Of a stretch of 55,667 nt of DNA, positions 35,593-45,202 are shown piece by piece; position 1 is the stretch's first letter, and each line of letters begins with the position of its first letter. The translations under genes were made by a program, and so were the position numbers. Source of the DNA: an uncultured Collinsella sp. (GTDB lineage Bacteria > Actinomycetota > Coriobacteriia > Coriobacteriales > Coriobacteriaceae). The stretch lies in NCBI GenBank assembly GCA_900546775.1, contig UREM01000013.1, positions 1-55,667 of the forward strand, written 5' to 3'. The notes under the pieces are model-generated. The model was not told the DNA's origin and ran no database searches. It saw only the letters and a list, made by a program, of their open reading frames with translations.

Positions 35593-35934
35593 TTACTCCT
35601 CGGCGCCCTCAGCGGCCTCAGCGGCAGCCTTAGCGGCCTCGGCCTCTTTGGCGAGCTGCTTCTTGGACTTCTTGACGACGGTCTCGGTCTTCTCGCCCTC
35701 GTTGGCGGCCTTGACCAGAGCGGCGACGGCGTCGGTGAGCTGAGCGCCCTTGGACTGCCAGTCGGCGATCTTCTCGAGGTCGAGGTTGATGGTCTTGGGG
35801 GCGGTCATCGGGTTGTAGCGGCCAACCTCCTCGATGATACGACCGTCACGCGGGGCGCGGGAATCGGCGACGACGACACGGTAGTACGGACGCTTCTTAG
35901 CGCCGTGACGAGCAAGGCGAATCTTGACTGCCAA
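35593..35934 (-). CDS. rpsP: 30S ribosomal protein S16
   Basis: Small-subunit assembly protein. The 113-residue protein has the conserved [24 protein letters not shown] at its start (given in part) and [12 protein letters not shown]. The C-terminus carries an extra Lys- then Ala/Glu-rich tail of about 30 residues beyond the core. The start is TTG 35934, after GGAGGAG. First gene of the rpsP-khpA-rimM-trmD-lepB operon. A hairpin GCAGC-CTAAA-GCTGC (35954-35968) lies in the leader. Confidence 0.96.
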   Translation of the reverse strand: MAVKIRLARHGAKKRPYYRVVVADSRAPRDGRIIEEVGRYNPMTAPKTINLDLEKIADWQSKGAQLTDAVAALVKAANEGEKTETVVKKSKKQLAKEAEAAKAAAEAAEGAEE

Positions 35935-35990
35935 AGGAAACTCCTCCAACCAAGCAGCTTTAGGCTGCAACTACAAACAAACAGTTGAAC

Positions 35991-36019
35991 ATAATACGCC
36001 ATCGACGCGGGCAGGTGAA
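35991..36019 (-). promoter_or_regulatory. Promoter of the rpsP operon
   Basis: TTCACC, 17-bp spacer, TATTAT on the minus strand, about 57 bp upstream of rpsP. Confidence 0.55.
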
Positions 36020-36123
36020 GTCCGTGAGACCAACTTCTTCGGTGTAGTCGAGGGCAAATCCATATCTTAGACAAGAATTCGGGATTTGCAAGCACATACA
36101 CGCACCCCACATGAGCTGCGCGG

Positions 36124-36129
36124 TATACT
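36124..36129 (+). promoter_or_regulatory. Probable -10 element of dinB
   Basis: TATACT lies seven bases before the first in-frame ATG (36136), which would make that ATG the transcription start. This supports the ATG at 36175. A CGAAC half-site like that of Gram-positive LexA lies at 36147-36151, without a clean second half. Confidence 0.45.
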
Positions 36130-36174
36130 CATGACATGGAAAGACGCGAACATACATACGGTTATGAGGATGCC

Positions 36175-37389
36175 ATGAGCGTCACGCCGCCTCCCTGGAC
36201 GGGTCCGGCGGTGGGCCTCATGGACCTCGATGCGTTTTTTGCGAGCGTGGAGATGCTCGATCATCCCGAATGGCGCGGAAAGCCACTCATCGTGGGCGGA
36301 GACGCCGATTCGCGTGGCGTCGTGTCCACGTGTTCGTATGAGGCGCGCCGCTTTGGCGTGCACTCTGCCATGGCCTCGGCCGAGGCGCGGCGCTTGTGCC
36401 CGCAAGCCATTTGGACGCACGGGCACTTTGATCGCTACCGCGAGGTGAGCGCGCAGGTCATGGCGATTCTTGCCGAGGAGACGCCGCGCGTTGAGCGCGT
36501 ATCCATCGACGAAGCCTTTATCGATATCACACCGGGTCGCTTTGCGCCCGAGGACCCACTGCTGGTTGCACGGCGTATAAGCGACCGTGTGGCAGCGCTG
36601 GGAGTGACGTGCTCCATTGGCGTGGGCTGCAACAAGACGGTCGCAAAGATCGCAAGCGAGCGGGATAAGCCGTTTGGGCTGACCATCGTGCGCCCCGGAA
36701 CCGAGCAGCGCTTTTTGGCCGCGCTGCCGGTATCTGCCATGAGCGGCATCGGGCGCTCGGCCGAGGAGCGACTGCGCCGTATGCGCATCTACACGCTCGG
36801 CGAGCTGTCACGCGCGCCGGAATCCACCTTGGCCTCTATTTTTGGCGTCAACGGCGAACGTATGCGTCAGCGTGCGCTGGGACTTGAAATCTCCGAAGTC
36901 ACGAGTCTCGATGAAGAGCGTGAGGTTAAATCGGTGAGCAATGAGCGCACCTTTGCGAAAGATTTGACTGAGCGCGGGGACATCGAAGCGGCGATTGCGC
37001 TGCTGGGTGAGTCGGTTGGACGCCGCCTGCGCCGTCAGGGACTGACGGGCGGCACGGTAACGCTCAAGCTTAAGTATTCGTATGGCAGCGGGCGTACGGC
37101 ACAGCGCCGGCTGCCTCATCCGACCGACGATGAGAACATCTTCGTGGCGGTTGCACTCGAACTGCTCGACAACATCTGGCAGGAAGGCATGCATGTTCGC
37201 TTAGCGGGTATCGGCATGAGCGACTTCGACCACCAAGGCGGCATCCAGACCGACCTGTTCTGCGAAGTCGACGACCGCGGAGCCCAATCAAGCGACCGTC
37301 GCGACCTCTCGGTCGCTATCGACGCCGTCCGAGACAAGTTCGGCGACACCGCCCTATCTTTCGGCCGCCAATCCCGCTTCAACGATTAA
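36175..37389 (+). CDS. dinB: DNA polymerase IV (Y family)
   Basis: Translesion polymerase. The 404-residue protein has LMDLDAFFASVE with the first metal-binding aspartate, YEARRFGVHSAM, the catalytic SIDEAFIDI, the helix-hairpin-helix region VSAMSGIGRSAEERL, and a C-terminal little-finger domain. ATG 36175 lies six bases after GAGG; an in-frame ATG at 36136 would add 13 residues but coincides with the likely transcription start. The C-terminus lacks an obvious clamp-binding QxxLxLF motif, but TDLFCEV may do the job (inference). It is the only plus-strand gene in 9-55 kb. Confidence 0.93.
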   Translation: MSVTPPPWTGPAVGLMDLDAFFASVEMLDHPEWRGKPLIVGGDADSRGVVSTCSYEARRFGVHSAMASAEARRLCPQAIWTHGHFDRYREVSAQVMAILAEETPRVERVSIDEAFIDITPGRFAPEDPLLVARRISDRVAALGVTCSIGVGCNKTVAKIASERDKPFGLTIVRPGTEQRFLAALPVSAMSGIGRSAEERLRRMRIYTLGELSRAPESTLASIFGVNGERMRQRALGLEISEVTSLDEEREVKSVSNERTFAKDLTERGDIEAAIALLGESVGRRLRRQGLTGGTVTLKLKYSYGSGRTAQRRLPHPTDDENIFVAVALELLDNIWQEGMHVRLAGIGMSDFDHQGGIQTDLFCEVDDRGAQSSDRRDLSVAIDAVRDKFGDTALSFGRQSRFND

Positions 37390-37401
37390 CCGCCTTTAGG
37401 C

Positions 37402-37444
37402 AAAAAGAAAGCCGGGCAGGTGCGGAAAACCGCAACTGCCCGGC
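37402..37444 (-). terminator. Terminator between convergent rsfS and dinB
   Basis: GCCGGGCAGTTGCGG pairs with CCGCACCTGCCCGGC (one mismatch) and is followed by TTTCTTTTTG on the minus strand. Confidence 0.85.
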
Positions 37445-37459
37445 GAAATGCGCGAAGCT

Positions 37460-37490
37460 AGCTAAAAAGCCCCGTATCAAATGAGCTACT
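37460..37490 (-). repeat. Single arm of the dispersed repeat, at the rsfS stop codon
   Basis: Minus-strand AGTAGCTCATTTGATACGGG then GCTTTTTAGCT, clearly related to the 32-bp arms at 29358-29467 (three substitutions and one T fewer). It begins inside the rsfS stop region, as the other copy begins at the ppsR stop. Confidence 0.6.
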
Positions 37491-37944
37491 AGAGGAGATT
37501 GAGGGGGAGCTGGGGGGCGTCACCCCAGAGCTTTTCTAGGCGGTAGAAGTCGCGGGCTTCGGGAGTGAAGACGTGGACGACAACCGAGCCGTAGTCCATG
37601 AGCATCCAGGTCTTCTGCTCGCGGCCCTCGATGGAGAACGGATGCTCGCCGCAAGCCTCGGCGACCTTCTCCTCGATCTCGTCGACGATCGAATCGACCT
37701 GGCGGTTGTTGGTACCGGTGGCAAGCACAAAGTAGTCGCACACGTCGGAAAGCTCGGTCAAGTCGAGCACCTGCACGTCCTCGCCCTTCTTGTCGTAGGC
37801 GGCCTGCGCGGCGGCGCGGGCGACATCCTCGGCGGCGACACCGCTCGCGGACAGCGAGGCGGCGGTGCGGTCGGACGTGGCAACGAAACTCTTGTGCTCC
37901 ACACCTTCAAGAATCTGCTCGTCAGTCATGGTCTCGTCGGCCAT
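37489..37944 (-). CDS. rsfS: Ribosomal silencing factor RsfS
   Basis: Binds L14 and blocks subunit joining when nutrients are short. The 151-residue protein ends with the conserved domain (VLDLTELSDVCDYFVLATGTNNRQV in part, EGREQKTWMLMDYGSVVVHVF and FYRLEKLW). About 40 residues precede it; ATG 37944 follows AAAGG. Last gene of the obgE-nadD-yqeK-rsfS set. Confidence 0.93.
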   Translation of the reverse strand: MADETMTDEQILEGVEHKSFVATSDRTAASLSASGVAAEDVARAAAQAAYDKKGEDVQVLDLTELSDVCDYFVLATGTNNRQVDSIVDEIEEKVAEACGEHPFSIEGREQKTWMLMDYGSVVVHVFTPEARDFYRLEKLWGDAPQLPLNLL

Positions 37945-37972
37945 GGAATACCTCTTTCTAGACACACCCGAG

Positions 37973-38596
37973 CTAGCGCAGCTGGGCGTAATGGTTGTAA
38001 ATCGTAATAGCCGTGGGATAAAGATAGCGCCCGGACTGGATCACATAGACCAGACCCTGCGCAAAACAGGAGAAGAACAACTCGTCAAGCGTCGACTCCC
38101 CCACCATCTTGCGCAGCGCATGGGCATAGTCGCCGTGACGGTTGGGCTCGATGGCATCTGCCACAAAGACCACCATATCGAGCGGCGTCATGTCGCAGGC
38201 ACCCACGGTGTGACGGTCGACAGCCTGGAAAACAGCCGGCGACAGCTCGGGAAAAAGCTGCGGAAGCTCATAGGCGGCAACAGGGCCATGCAAAAGCGGC
38301 GTCGCAGCGGAAGGAGAGCCGGCAACCTTGATGCCATAGTGAAGCGCGCGGGCCACGAGCTCGTCATCGGAAAGAACCTTGTCCCAATCGTGAATTAAGC
38401 CGGCGGCAGCCGCATCAAAGCGGTCAACGCCGTAGACCTCGGCCAGATGAAGTGCGGTCTCGGCAACACCCAGCGAATGCACATAGCGCTTGCGCTTATC
38501 TTTCATGCGAACATCGAGCAGTTCTTGAATGCGCTTGAGCAGCGCGCGCTCATCGCCCTCAAACTGATCCTCTACCGACAACGTAGCCCCCATCAC
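37973..38596 (-). CDS. yqeK: HD-domain hydrolase YqeK (probable Ap4A hydrolase)
   Basis: YqeK proteins split diadenosine tetraphosphate symmetrically. The 207-residue protein has the HD-type metal ligands in YVHSLGVAETA (first His), LIHDWDK (His-Asp) and DAIEPNRHGDY. It starts at ATG 38596, overlapping the nadD stop by TGATG. The nadD-yqeK-rsfS order is widely conserved. Confidence 0.9.
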   Translation of the reverse strand: MMGATLSVEDQFEGDERALLKRIQELLDVRMKDKRKRYVHSLGVAETALHLAEVYGVDRFDAAAAGLIHDWDKVLSDDELVARALHYGIKVAGSPSAATPLLHGPVAAYELPQLFPELSPAVFQAVDRHTVGACDMTPLDMVVFVADAIEPNRHGDYAHALRKMVGESTLDELFFSCFAQGLVYVIQSGRYLYPTAITIYNHYAQLR

Positions 38597-39270
38597 TCAA
38601 AATCTTCTTGGCCCAAATCGGCATATAGCCTGCGCTTGCGAATGTAGCCGAGCACGGACTCGCTCGTAAGATAGCGCACGCTCATGCCGCGGGCAACTCG
38701 CTTACGAATGTTCGTCGAGCTGATCGCCAGCGCCGGAATCTGAATATAGCGCACGTCGAACGGCAGCCCCGACTCTTTGATTCGGGCACGCGCCGTATCG
38801 ATATCAAAGCCCGGTCGCGTCGCCGCAATAAAGGTAGCAAGCTCAGCGATTCGTTCGGCATCATGCCAGGTCACAATATCGATAATCGCATCGGCGCCCG
38901 TAATAAAGTAGAGCTTTACCTGCGGCGGGTAAAAGTCGCGAAGGGCATGAAGCGTATCGGCCGTATAGGTTACGCCCGGACGGTCAATCTCGAACCGGCT
39001 CGCCAAAAAGGCCGGGTTCGCGGCGGTGGCGAGGACCGTCATGGCATAACGGTCCTCGGCAGGCGTAACCGGCTTGTCAAGCTTAAAGGCGGGAGAGCCC
39101 GCCGGCATAAAGAGCACGGCGTCCAAGTCGAGCGACTCGCGCGCCTGCTCGGCAGTCACCAGGTGCCCGTAATGAATCGGGTCGAAGGTGCCGCCCATAA
39201 TGCCAAGCCGAAACTCTTTGCCCTCTTTTATGGGCAGCTCGGGCAAACCGATTCCACCGCGCAGCGACAT
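38593..39270 (-). CDS. nadD: Nicotinate-nucleotide adenylyltransferase
   Basis: Makes nicotinic acid adenine dinucleotide in NAD synthesis. The 225-residue protein has the nucleotidyltransferase motif GIMGGTFDPIHYGH and the C-terminal ISSTNIRKRVARG. ATG 39270 precedes about 20 residues before the core; it lies three bases after the obgE stop. Confidence 0.95.
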   Translation of the reverse strand: MSLRGGIGLPELPIKEGKEFRLGIMGGTFDPIHYGHLVTAEQARESLDLDAVLFMPAGSPAFKLDKPVTPAEDRYAMTVLATAANPAFLASRFEIDRPGVTYTADTLHALRDFYPPQVKLYFITGADAIIDIVTWHDAERIAELATFIAATRPGFDIDTARARIKESGLPFDVRYIQIPALAISSTNIRKRVARGMSVRYLTSESVLGYIRKRRLYADLGQEDFE

Positions 39271-39273
39271 GGC

Positions 39274-40752
<1,479 letters not shown>

Positions 40753-40756
40753 CTAC

Positions 40757-40799
40757 AAAAAGAGGGAGACCCTTGAATCCTAAAACTCAAGTGCCTCCC
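40757..40799 (-). terminator. Terminator between rpmA and obgE
   Basis: GGGAGGCACTTGA pairs with TCAAGGGTCTCCC (two mismatches) and is followed by TCTTTTTG on the minus strand. Read-through probably feeds obgE. Confidence 0.75.
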
Positions 40800-40824
40800 A
40801 CATATGTGCTCTATGAAGGGTGAA

Positions 40825-41082
40825 TTACGCGTTCGCGAGCGGGCGTACGCTGACCCTGTGCTTGATACCCTTGTGGAACTCAACGGTACCGTCGACCAGC
40901 GCGAACAGCGTGTCGTCCTTGCCACGGCCAACGTTCTCACCCGGGTGGATGTGAGTGCCGTGCTGACGGACGAGAATCGTGCCCGTGGTTACCGTCTGGC
41001 CGGCATAGCGCTTCGTGCCAAGGCGCTGACCGCGGGAGTCACGGCCATTACGGGAGGAACCGAGTCCTTTTTTGTGTGCCAT
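40825..41082 (-). CDS. rpmA: 50S ribosomal protein L27
   Basis: Ribosomal protein whose N-terminus reaches the peptidyl transferase centre. The 85-residue protein begins [20 protein letters not shown], the mature-type N-terminus with no cleavable leader of the Firmicutes kind. It has [19 protein letters not shown]. It lies 33 bp downstream of rplU. Confidence 0.97.
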   Translation of the reverse strand: MAHKKGLGSSRNGRDSRGQRLGTKRYAGQTVTTGTILVRQHGTHIHPGENVGRGKDDTLFALVDGTVEFHKGIKHRVSVRPLANA

Positions 41083-41115
41083 TGTGTATACCTACTCTTT
41101 CGTTACGAGTGTAAT

Positions 41116-41490
41116 CTACTCGGCGACGGGAGCCTCGGCAACAGCCTCGGCCTCTGCCTTGACAGCCTTCTTGGCGCGGGACGTAGCCTGGACCTTCACG
41201 ATCTTCAGCTTGGTGAGCTGCTGACGGTGACCCTTCAGACGACGATAGCGCTTGCGCTTGTGGAACTTGAAGACCAGCTGCTTCTCGCCCTTGAACTGCT
41301 CAACGATCTGAGCGGTAACCTTGGCCTTGGCCAGCTTGTCGGGATCGGTGACGATCTTCTTACCATCGTTGAGGAAGATGACCGGCAGGGTGACCTTGTC
41401 GCCCTCATTGCCCTCGATCTTCTCGACGGTGATGACATCGTCGGTGGCGACCTTGTACTGCTTGCCGCCCGTGTTAACGATTGCGTACAT
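41116..41490 (-). CDS. rplU: 50S ribosomal protein L21
   Basis: Large-subunit protein. The 124-residue protein has MYAIVNTGGKQYKV at the start and KFHKRKRYRRLKGHRQ near the end, then an Ala/Glu-rich tail of about 20 residues beyond the usual length. ATG 41490 is chosen from family alignment memory; the seven codons upstream in frame are leader. Confidence 0.96.
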   Translation of the reverse strand: MYAIVNTGGKQYKVATDDVITVEKIEGNEGDKVTLPVIFLNDGKKIVTDPDKLAKAKVTAQIVEQFKGEKQLVFKFHKRKRYRRLKGHRQQLTKLKIVKVQATSRAKKAVKAEAEAVAEAPVAE

Positions 41491-41532
41491 GTTTACTTGC
41501 CCTTCATGCATCAGTTAGTGCAACAGCCGAAT

Positions 41533-41561
41533 ATAGTAGCAGGCGAAAATACCCCCGTCAA
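41533..41561 (-). promoter_or_regulatory. Promoter of rplU-rpmA
   Basis: TTGACG, 17-bp spacer, TACTAT on the minus strand. The -35 element overlaps the stop codon of the upstream radical-SAM-linked gene, so the ribosomal genes have their own promoter. The leader is about 36 nt. Confidence 0.75.
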
Positions 41562-42370
41562 CGAGTATGTGAAGCAAATCCACAAGTTCGCACAGGTATG
41601 GGGCTGACGAGTCGGCCCTCGTCGTCCTCGCATGCTTGATTCTGACGCTCGACATCGTAGGAGCAGATGGTCACGAGGTCTTGCATACCGGTGGAAACAA
41701 TAGGTGCATCCACGCCCGGGGTCAAGCCCTGCAACAAAACATCAGCAGCAGAAAGCAAAATTTCCGGACGCATGGAGCCCTCGTTATCGGCATGGGTGTC
41801 GAGCATAAGCACCAAATGGTCCGGGCGCTCCCCCGCCGTGAGCTCATAGCCCACGAGCGTGTGATCCAAATCCAAGCGCTTGCTCTTTTTGCCGCGCGCG
41901 TAGTCGATGCCATGGTCCGCGCGCAGCGTGTCGATCGCACGACGCACCTCGTCGGCGCTTACGGGCGCCTCGGGATCCAAGTGCAGGTCGATGCGATACG
42001 ACAGACGCGTGAGTTGCGCCGTCAACGCCGGCGTGCGCACGTCGATATACGCCGCCTCGATGGGCGCCAGATCGGTCGGAGACGCCGCAGCCAGACGCCC
42101 AAACGCCTCGTCGAGCGCCACAAACTCGGTCATAAACAGGTCATACCACTCGCAGGTCGACGACGTACCCACCGGTAACGCCGAAGAGAAGCCCACGCGC
42201 ATGTGCGGAGAGAAGCCCTGCGTGACGGCATAGGGAAGTCCCGCACGGCGCACGATGCGCTCAATGGTATGGATTACTTCGAGATGGCCCAGGTACTTAA
42301 GGCGATCGCGCTTGCCATAGCGAACGCGAAGTCTAAAGAGCGTGGGGTTGTCGGTCAGGCGCTCACTCAT
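41558..42370 (-). CDS. Radical-SAM-linked protein (DUF2344, TIGR03936-type)
   Basis: The 270-residue protein has the family N-terminus RLRVRYGKRDRLKYLGHLE and GLPYAVTQGFSPHMRVGFSSALPVG (in part). Function unknown; members sit next to, or are fused to, the radical SAM protein encoded just upstream. ATG 42370 overlaps the radical SAM gene stop by four bases, so they are probably partners in one reaction. Confidence 0.85.
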   Translation of the reverse strand: MSERLTDNPTLFRLRVRYGKRDRLKYLGHLEVIHTIERIVRRAGLPYAVTQGFSPHMRVGFSSALPVGTSSTCEWYDLFMTEFVALDEAFGRLAAASPTDLAPIEAAYIDVRTPALTAQLTRLSYRIDLHLDPEAPVSADEVRRAIDTLRADHGIDYARGKKSKRLDLDHTLVGYELTAGERPDHLVLMLDTHADNEGSMRPEILLSAADVLLQGLTPGVDAPIVSTGMQDLVTICSYDVERQNQACEDDEGRLVSPIPVRTCGFASHTR

Positions 42371-44244
42371 GCGCGATCACCCATCAATACATTCTTGGCG
42401 TGGAGCGTGGGGCAGATTCCGCAGCCGGTGCACGACGTGCGGGTGCAGTCGGGAGTCGTGACACCCTCGAGCGAGCGACGGTACTCGCGCTCGAGGAAGC
42501 CGCGCGTGCAGCCGGGGCTCACGTGCTCCCACGGCAGGCGCCAGTCCAACTCGTAGGGCAGGTGCACGAGCTCATTGAGGTCGATGCCGTTTTTGGCAGC
42601 AGCCTCCTTCCAGTTATCGAGCGTGAAATGCTCTACCCAGGCGTCAAAGCGAGAGCCCGCGCGCCAAGCATCGATGATGACGGGCGTCATGTCACGACCG
42701 GCGCGGGACAGAGCGGCCTCGATGAGCGAGGTCTCGGCATCGTGGTAATGCACGCGGACGGCACGGTTGCGAACGCTCGTGATGAGCAGCTTCTGGCGAC
42801 GCTTGACGTCGTCGTAGTCGAGCTGCGGGCACCACTGGAACGGCGTGGCAGCCTTGGGAATAAAGACCGAAACCGAGATCGACACCGAGATCGAGCCGCG
42901 ACGAGCCTTGGGCACCACGGAACGACCGAGCTCCAGCACGTGATCGGCCAGATTGGCGATGGCCACGATGTCCTCGTCGCGCTCGCCGGGAAGGCCCATC
43001 ATAAAGTAGAGCTTCATGCGGTTCCAGCCGGCCTCGAAGGCCGCCTTGGCCGCACGGTCCAGGTCCTCCTCGGTCACGTTCTTGTTAATGATGTCGCGCA
43101 TGCGCTGGCTGCCGGCCTCGGGCGCGAACGTCAGGCCGCCCTTCTTTTCGCCGGCGACCGACTCGGCCATATCCACGCCAAACGAATCCAGGCGCTGCGA
43201 CGGAATAGACACGCGAATACCCGTATCCTCCAGGCGACGGTTGAGCCTGCCGAGCACGTCACGAATGCAGGAGTGGTCGGTCGTCGAAAGCGAGGTAAGC
43301 GACACCTCGTCATAGCCAGTCTTTTCCAAGCCCTGGATCACCGACGACACGATCTGGTCGGCCGAGCGCTCGCGTACCGGACGATACGTCATGCCGGCCT
43401 GGCAAAAACGACAGCCGCGGGCGCAGCCGCGCAGAATCTCGATAGACAGGCGATCGTGGACCAGCTGCGCATAGGGCACGCACGACTGCGACAGCGGATT
43501 CGTGGCGCCGAAATCCTCGACGACGCGTTTGTAGACCACGGTCGGCGCATCCTTGCCCTCGCGCGGCACGGTGTAGCCATGCGGCGAGCAGGGCTCGTCG
43601 TGACGAACCTCATAGAGCGACGGCACGTAGTTGCCGGCAATGGATGCAAGCTGCTCAACAATCTGCGCGCGCGGGACTCCTTCGTCGCGCAGGCGGCGAT
43701 GCAGCTGGCAGGTCTCGAGCAGCGATTCCTCGCCCTCGCCGATGAGGATGGCATCGAAGAAGGCCGCGTACGGCTCGGGGTTGTACACCGAGGGACCGCC
43801 GGCGATGATGATGGGGTCGTCTTCGCCTCGGTCGGCCGCTAACAGCGGAATGCCAGCGAGGTCGAGAGCCTCGAGGAAGTTCGTCACCGCCATCTCGTGC
43901 GGCACATGCAGACCGACGATATCAAACGAAGCGACCGGCGCTGCACCCTCGAGCGAGAGCAGCGGAATGCCCGCCTCGCGCATAGCGTCACCCATATCGG
44001 GCCACGGCACATAGCCACGCTCGCAGGAGATGCCCTCGGCCTGGTTAAGGATGTTGTAGAGGATGGCGATACCCTGGTTGGGCAGACCAACCTCGTACAC
44101 ATCCGGGTAGATCAGGCAGCAACGGTAGTCGGCATCGGCCTTGGAAAGCGTGCCCCACTCGTGATCGATATAGCGACTCGGCTTCTCGACCTTGGCGAGC
44201 AGCGGCTCAATTAAATGAAAGCAGTCTTGATACGGAACGCGCAA
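42367..44244 (-). CDS. B12-binding-domain-type radical SAM protein (TIGR03960-type)
   Basis: Likely radical SAM enzyme of unknown substrate. The 625-residue protein has an N-terminal region of the B12-binding type (GLPNQGIAILYNILNQ), the radical SAM cluster motif CARGCRFC (Cys274, Cys278, Cys281), FAPEAGSQRMRD, and a C-terminal extra cluster CTRTSCTGCGICPTL. A 12-bp in-frame duplication at 42871-42894 gives SISVSISV (451-458). The start is TTG 44244, just after an AGGGG. It is translationally linked to the DUF2344 gene downstream. Confidence 0.88.
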   Translation of the reverse strand: MRVPYQDCFHLIEPLLAKVEKPSRYIDHEWGTLSKADADYRCCLIYPDVYEVGLPNQGIAILYNILNQAEGISCERGYVPWPDMGDAMREAGIPLLSLEGAAPVASFDIVGLHVPHEMAVTNFLEALDLAGIPLLAADRGEDDPIIIAGGPSVYNPEPYAAFFDAILIGEGEESLLETCQLHRRLRDEGVPRAQIVEQLASIAGNYVPSLYEVRHDEPCSPHGYTVPREGKDAPTVVYKRVVEDFGATNPLSQSCVPYAQLVHDRLSIEILRGCARGCRFCQAGMTYRPVRERSADQIVSSVIQGLEKTGYDEVSLTSLSTTDHSCIRDVLGRLNRRLEDTGIRVSIPSQRLDSFGVDMAESVAGEKKGGLTFAPEAGSQRMRDIINKNVTEEDLDRAAKAAFEAGWNRMKLYFMMGLPGERDEDIVAIANLADHVLELGRSVVPKARRGSISVSISVSVFIPKAATPFQWCPQLDYDDVKRRQKLLITSVRNRAVRVHYHDAETSLIEAALSRAGRDMTPVIIDAWRAGSRFDAWVEHFTLDNWKEAAAKNGIDLNELVHLPYELDWRLPWEHVSPGCTRGFLEREYRRSLEGVTTPDCTRTSCTGCGICPTLHAKNVLMGDRA

Positions 44245-44254
44245 CGGAAAACCC

Positions 44255-45184
44255 CTAAGCAGCGAGATCGGATGCGTCTTGGTAGGACGCCATAGGACGG
44301 GTAGCGCCCGCGACCGTGGTCACCAGATCGCGAACGCGGGAGAACGTGGCAGTGACCACCTCGTTGGCACGGCTGTAGTCGACATCGCGCTCGTAGAGCG
44401 AAACGAGCGCACGGCCCATGCCATAGGTGCCCGCGGCAGCAGTGAGCGCCTTGACGGCAAACCCAATATGCGGCGTCTGCTTGACGAGCGCACGGGTGAC
44501 CGCGCGGATCACAAGACCGCCGGCAAGCACGCCCGCGACCTCGTAGCCGCGCTCAGGCTTAATGCCGCGTCCAAAGACGGCAGCGAGCTCAAAGAGCATG
44601 CCCACCTGAGCCAGCGCCATAACGGGATAATCGGCGCCCGGCAAAAACACCAGCGCACCGGTCGCCATATTGGTGAGCGCGCACGAGGTGATGATACGAT
44701 TGGCCGCCGCGATGCGCATAAAGGCAAAGTTCGCCGCAAAAGCCGTTTCCTTTTCGGTGCGATCGAGAATCCAGCGGGCAAGCGTCTCGAGCAGATACGT
44801 CTTATCGGTTGCCGCTACCACGCCGAGCATAGGCGTGGACTCCTCGATAAACGGCACCTCCACAGCAGACTCGGCAAGCACGCACACGGGCGCGCCGGCG
44901 ATCACGAGCTCCTGCACGGCACTCTCCAGGCGGTCGGAACCACACGAGAGCACCAGTACCACATCGGTATCGGTCTTTGGAGCAATTCGCTCCTCCCCCA
45001 GACGCTCGACGCGCACAATGCCCGAGGTCGTCTGCGGCACAAAGGCGTCACGCACCGTCTCAGCAAGAAAGCGCGAGGCGGACGAATCCAGATAGACCGA
45101 GACGCGCACCGGCGTATCGGAATCCTTCTTAACGGACGCGCCCATCTTAAAAGCGCGGGTCAGCTTATCTACGGGAATTTTCAT
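44255..45184 (-). CDS. DUF697-like membrane protein
   Basis: The 309-residue protein has an N-terminal soluble half of about 150 residues and a C-terminal half with hydrophobic helices (CALTNMATGALVFLPGADYP, GMLFELAAVFG, GVLAGGLVIRAVTRALV and ALTAAAGTYGMGRALVSLYE) that resembles DUF697, a domain found on some membrane GTPases. The N-terminal half shows no Walker motif, so it is not a GTPase itself. Function unknown. It lies 10 bp upstream of the radical SAM gene and 18 bp downstream of rodA. ATG 45184 with GGAGGG in front. Confidence 0.7.
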   Translation of the reverse strand: MKIPVDKLTRAFKMGASVKKDSDTPVRVSVYLDSSASRFLAETVRDAFVPQTTSGIVRVERLGEERIAPKTDTDVVLVLSCGSDRLESAVQELVIAGAPVCVLAESAVEVPFIEESTPMLGVVAATDKTYLLETLARWILDRTEKETAFAANFAFMRIAAANRIITSCALTNMATGALVFLPGADYPVMALAQVGMLFELAAVFGRGIKPERGYEVAGVLAGGLVIRAVTRALVKQTPHIGFAVKALTAAAGTYGMGRALVSLYERDVDYSRANEVVTATFSRVRDLVTTVAGATRPMASYQDASDLAA

Positions 45185-45202
45185 AGCAAACCCCTCCAGC
45201 GG

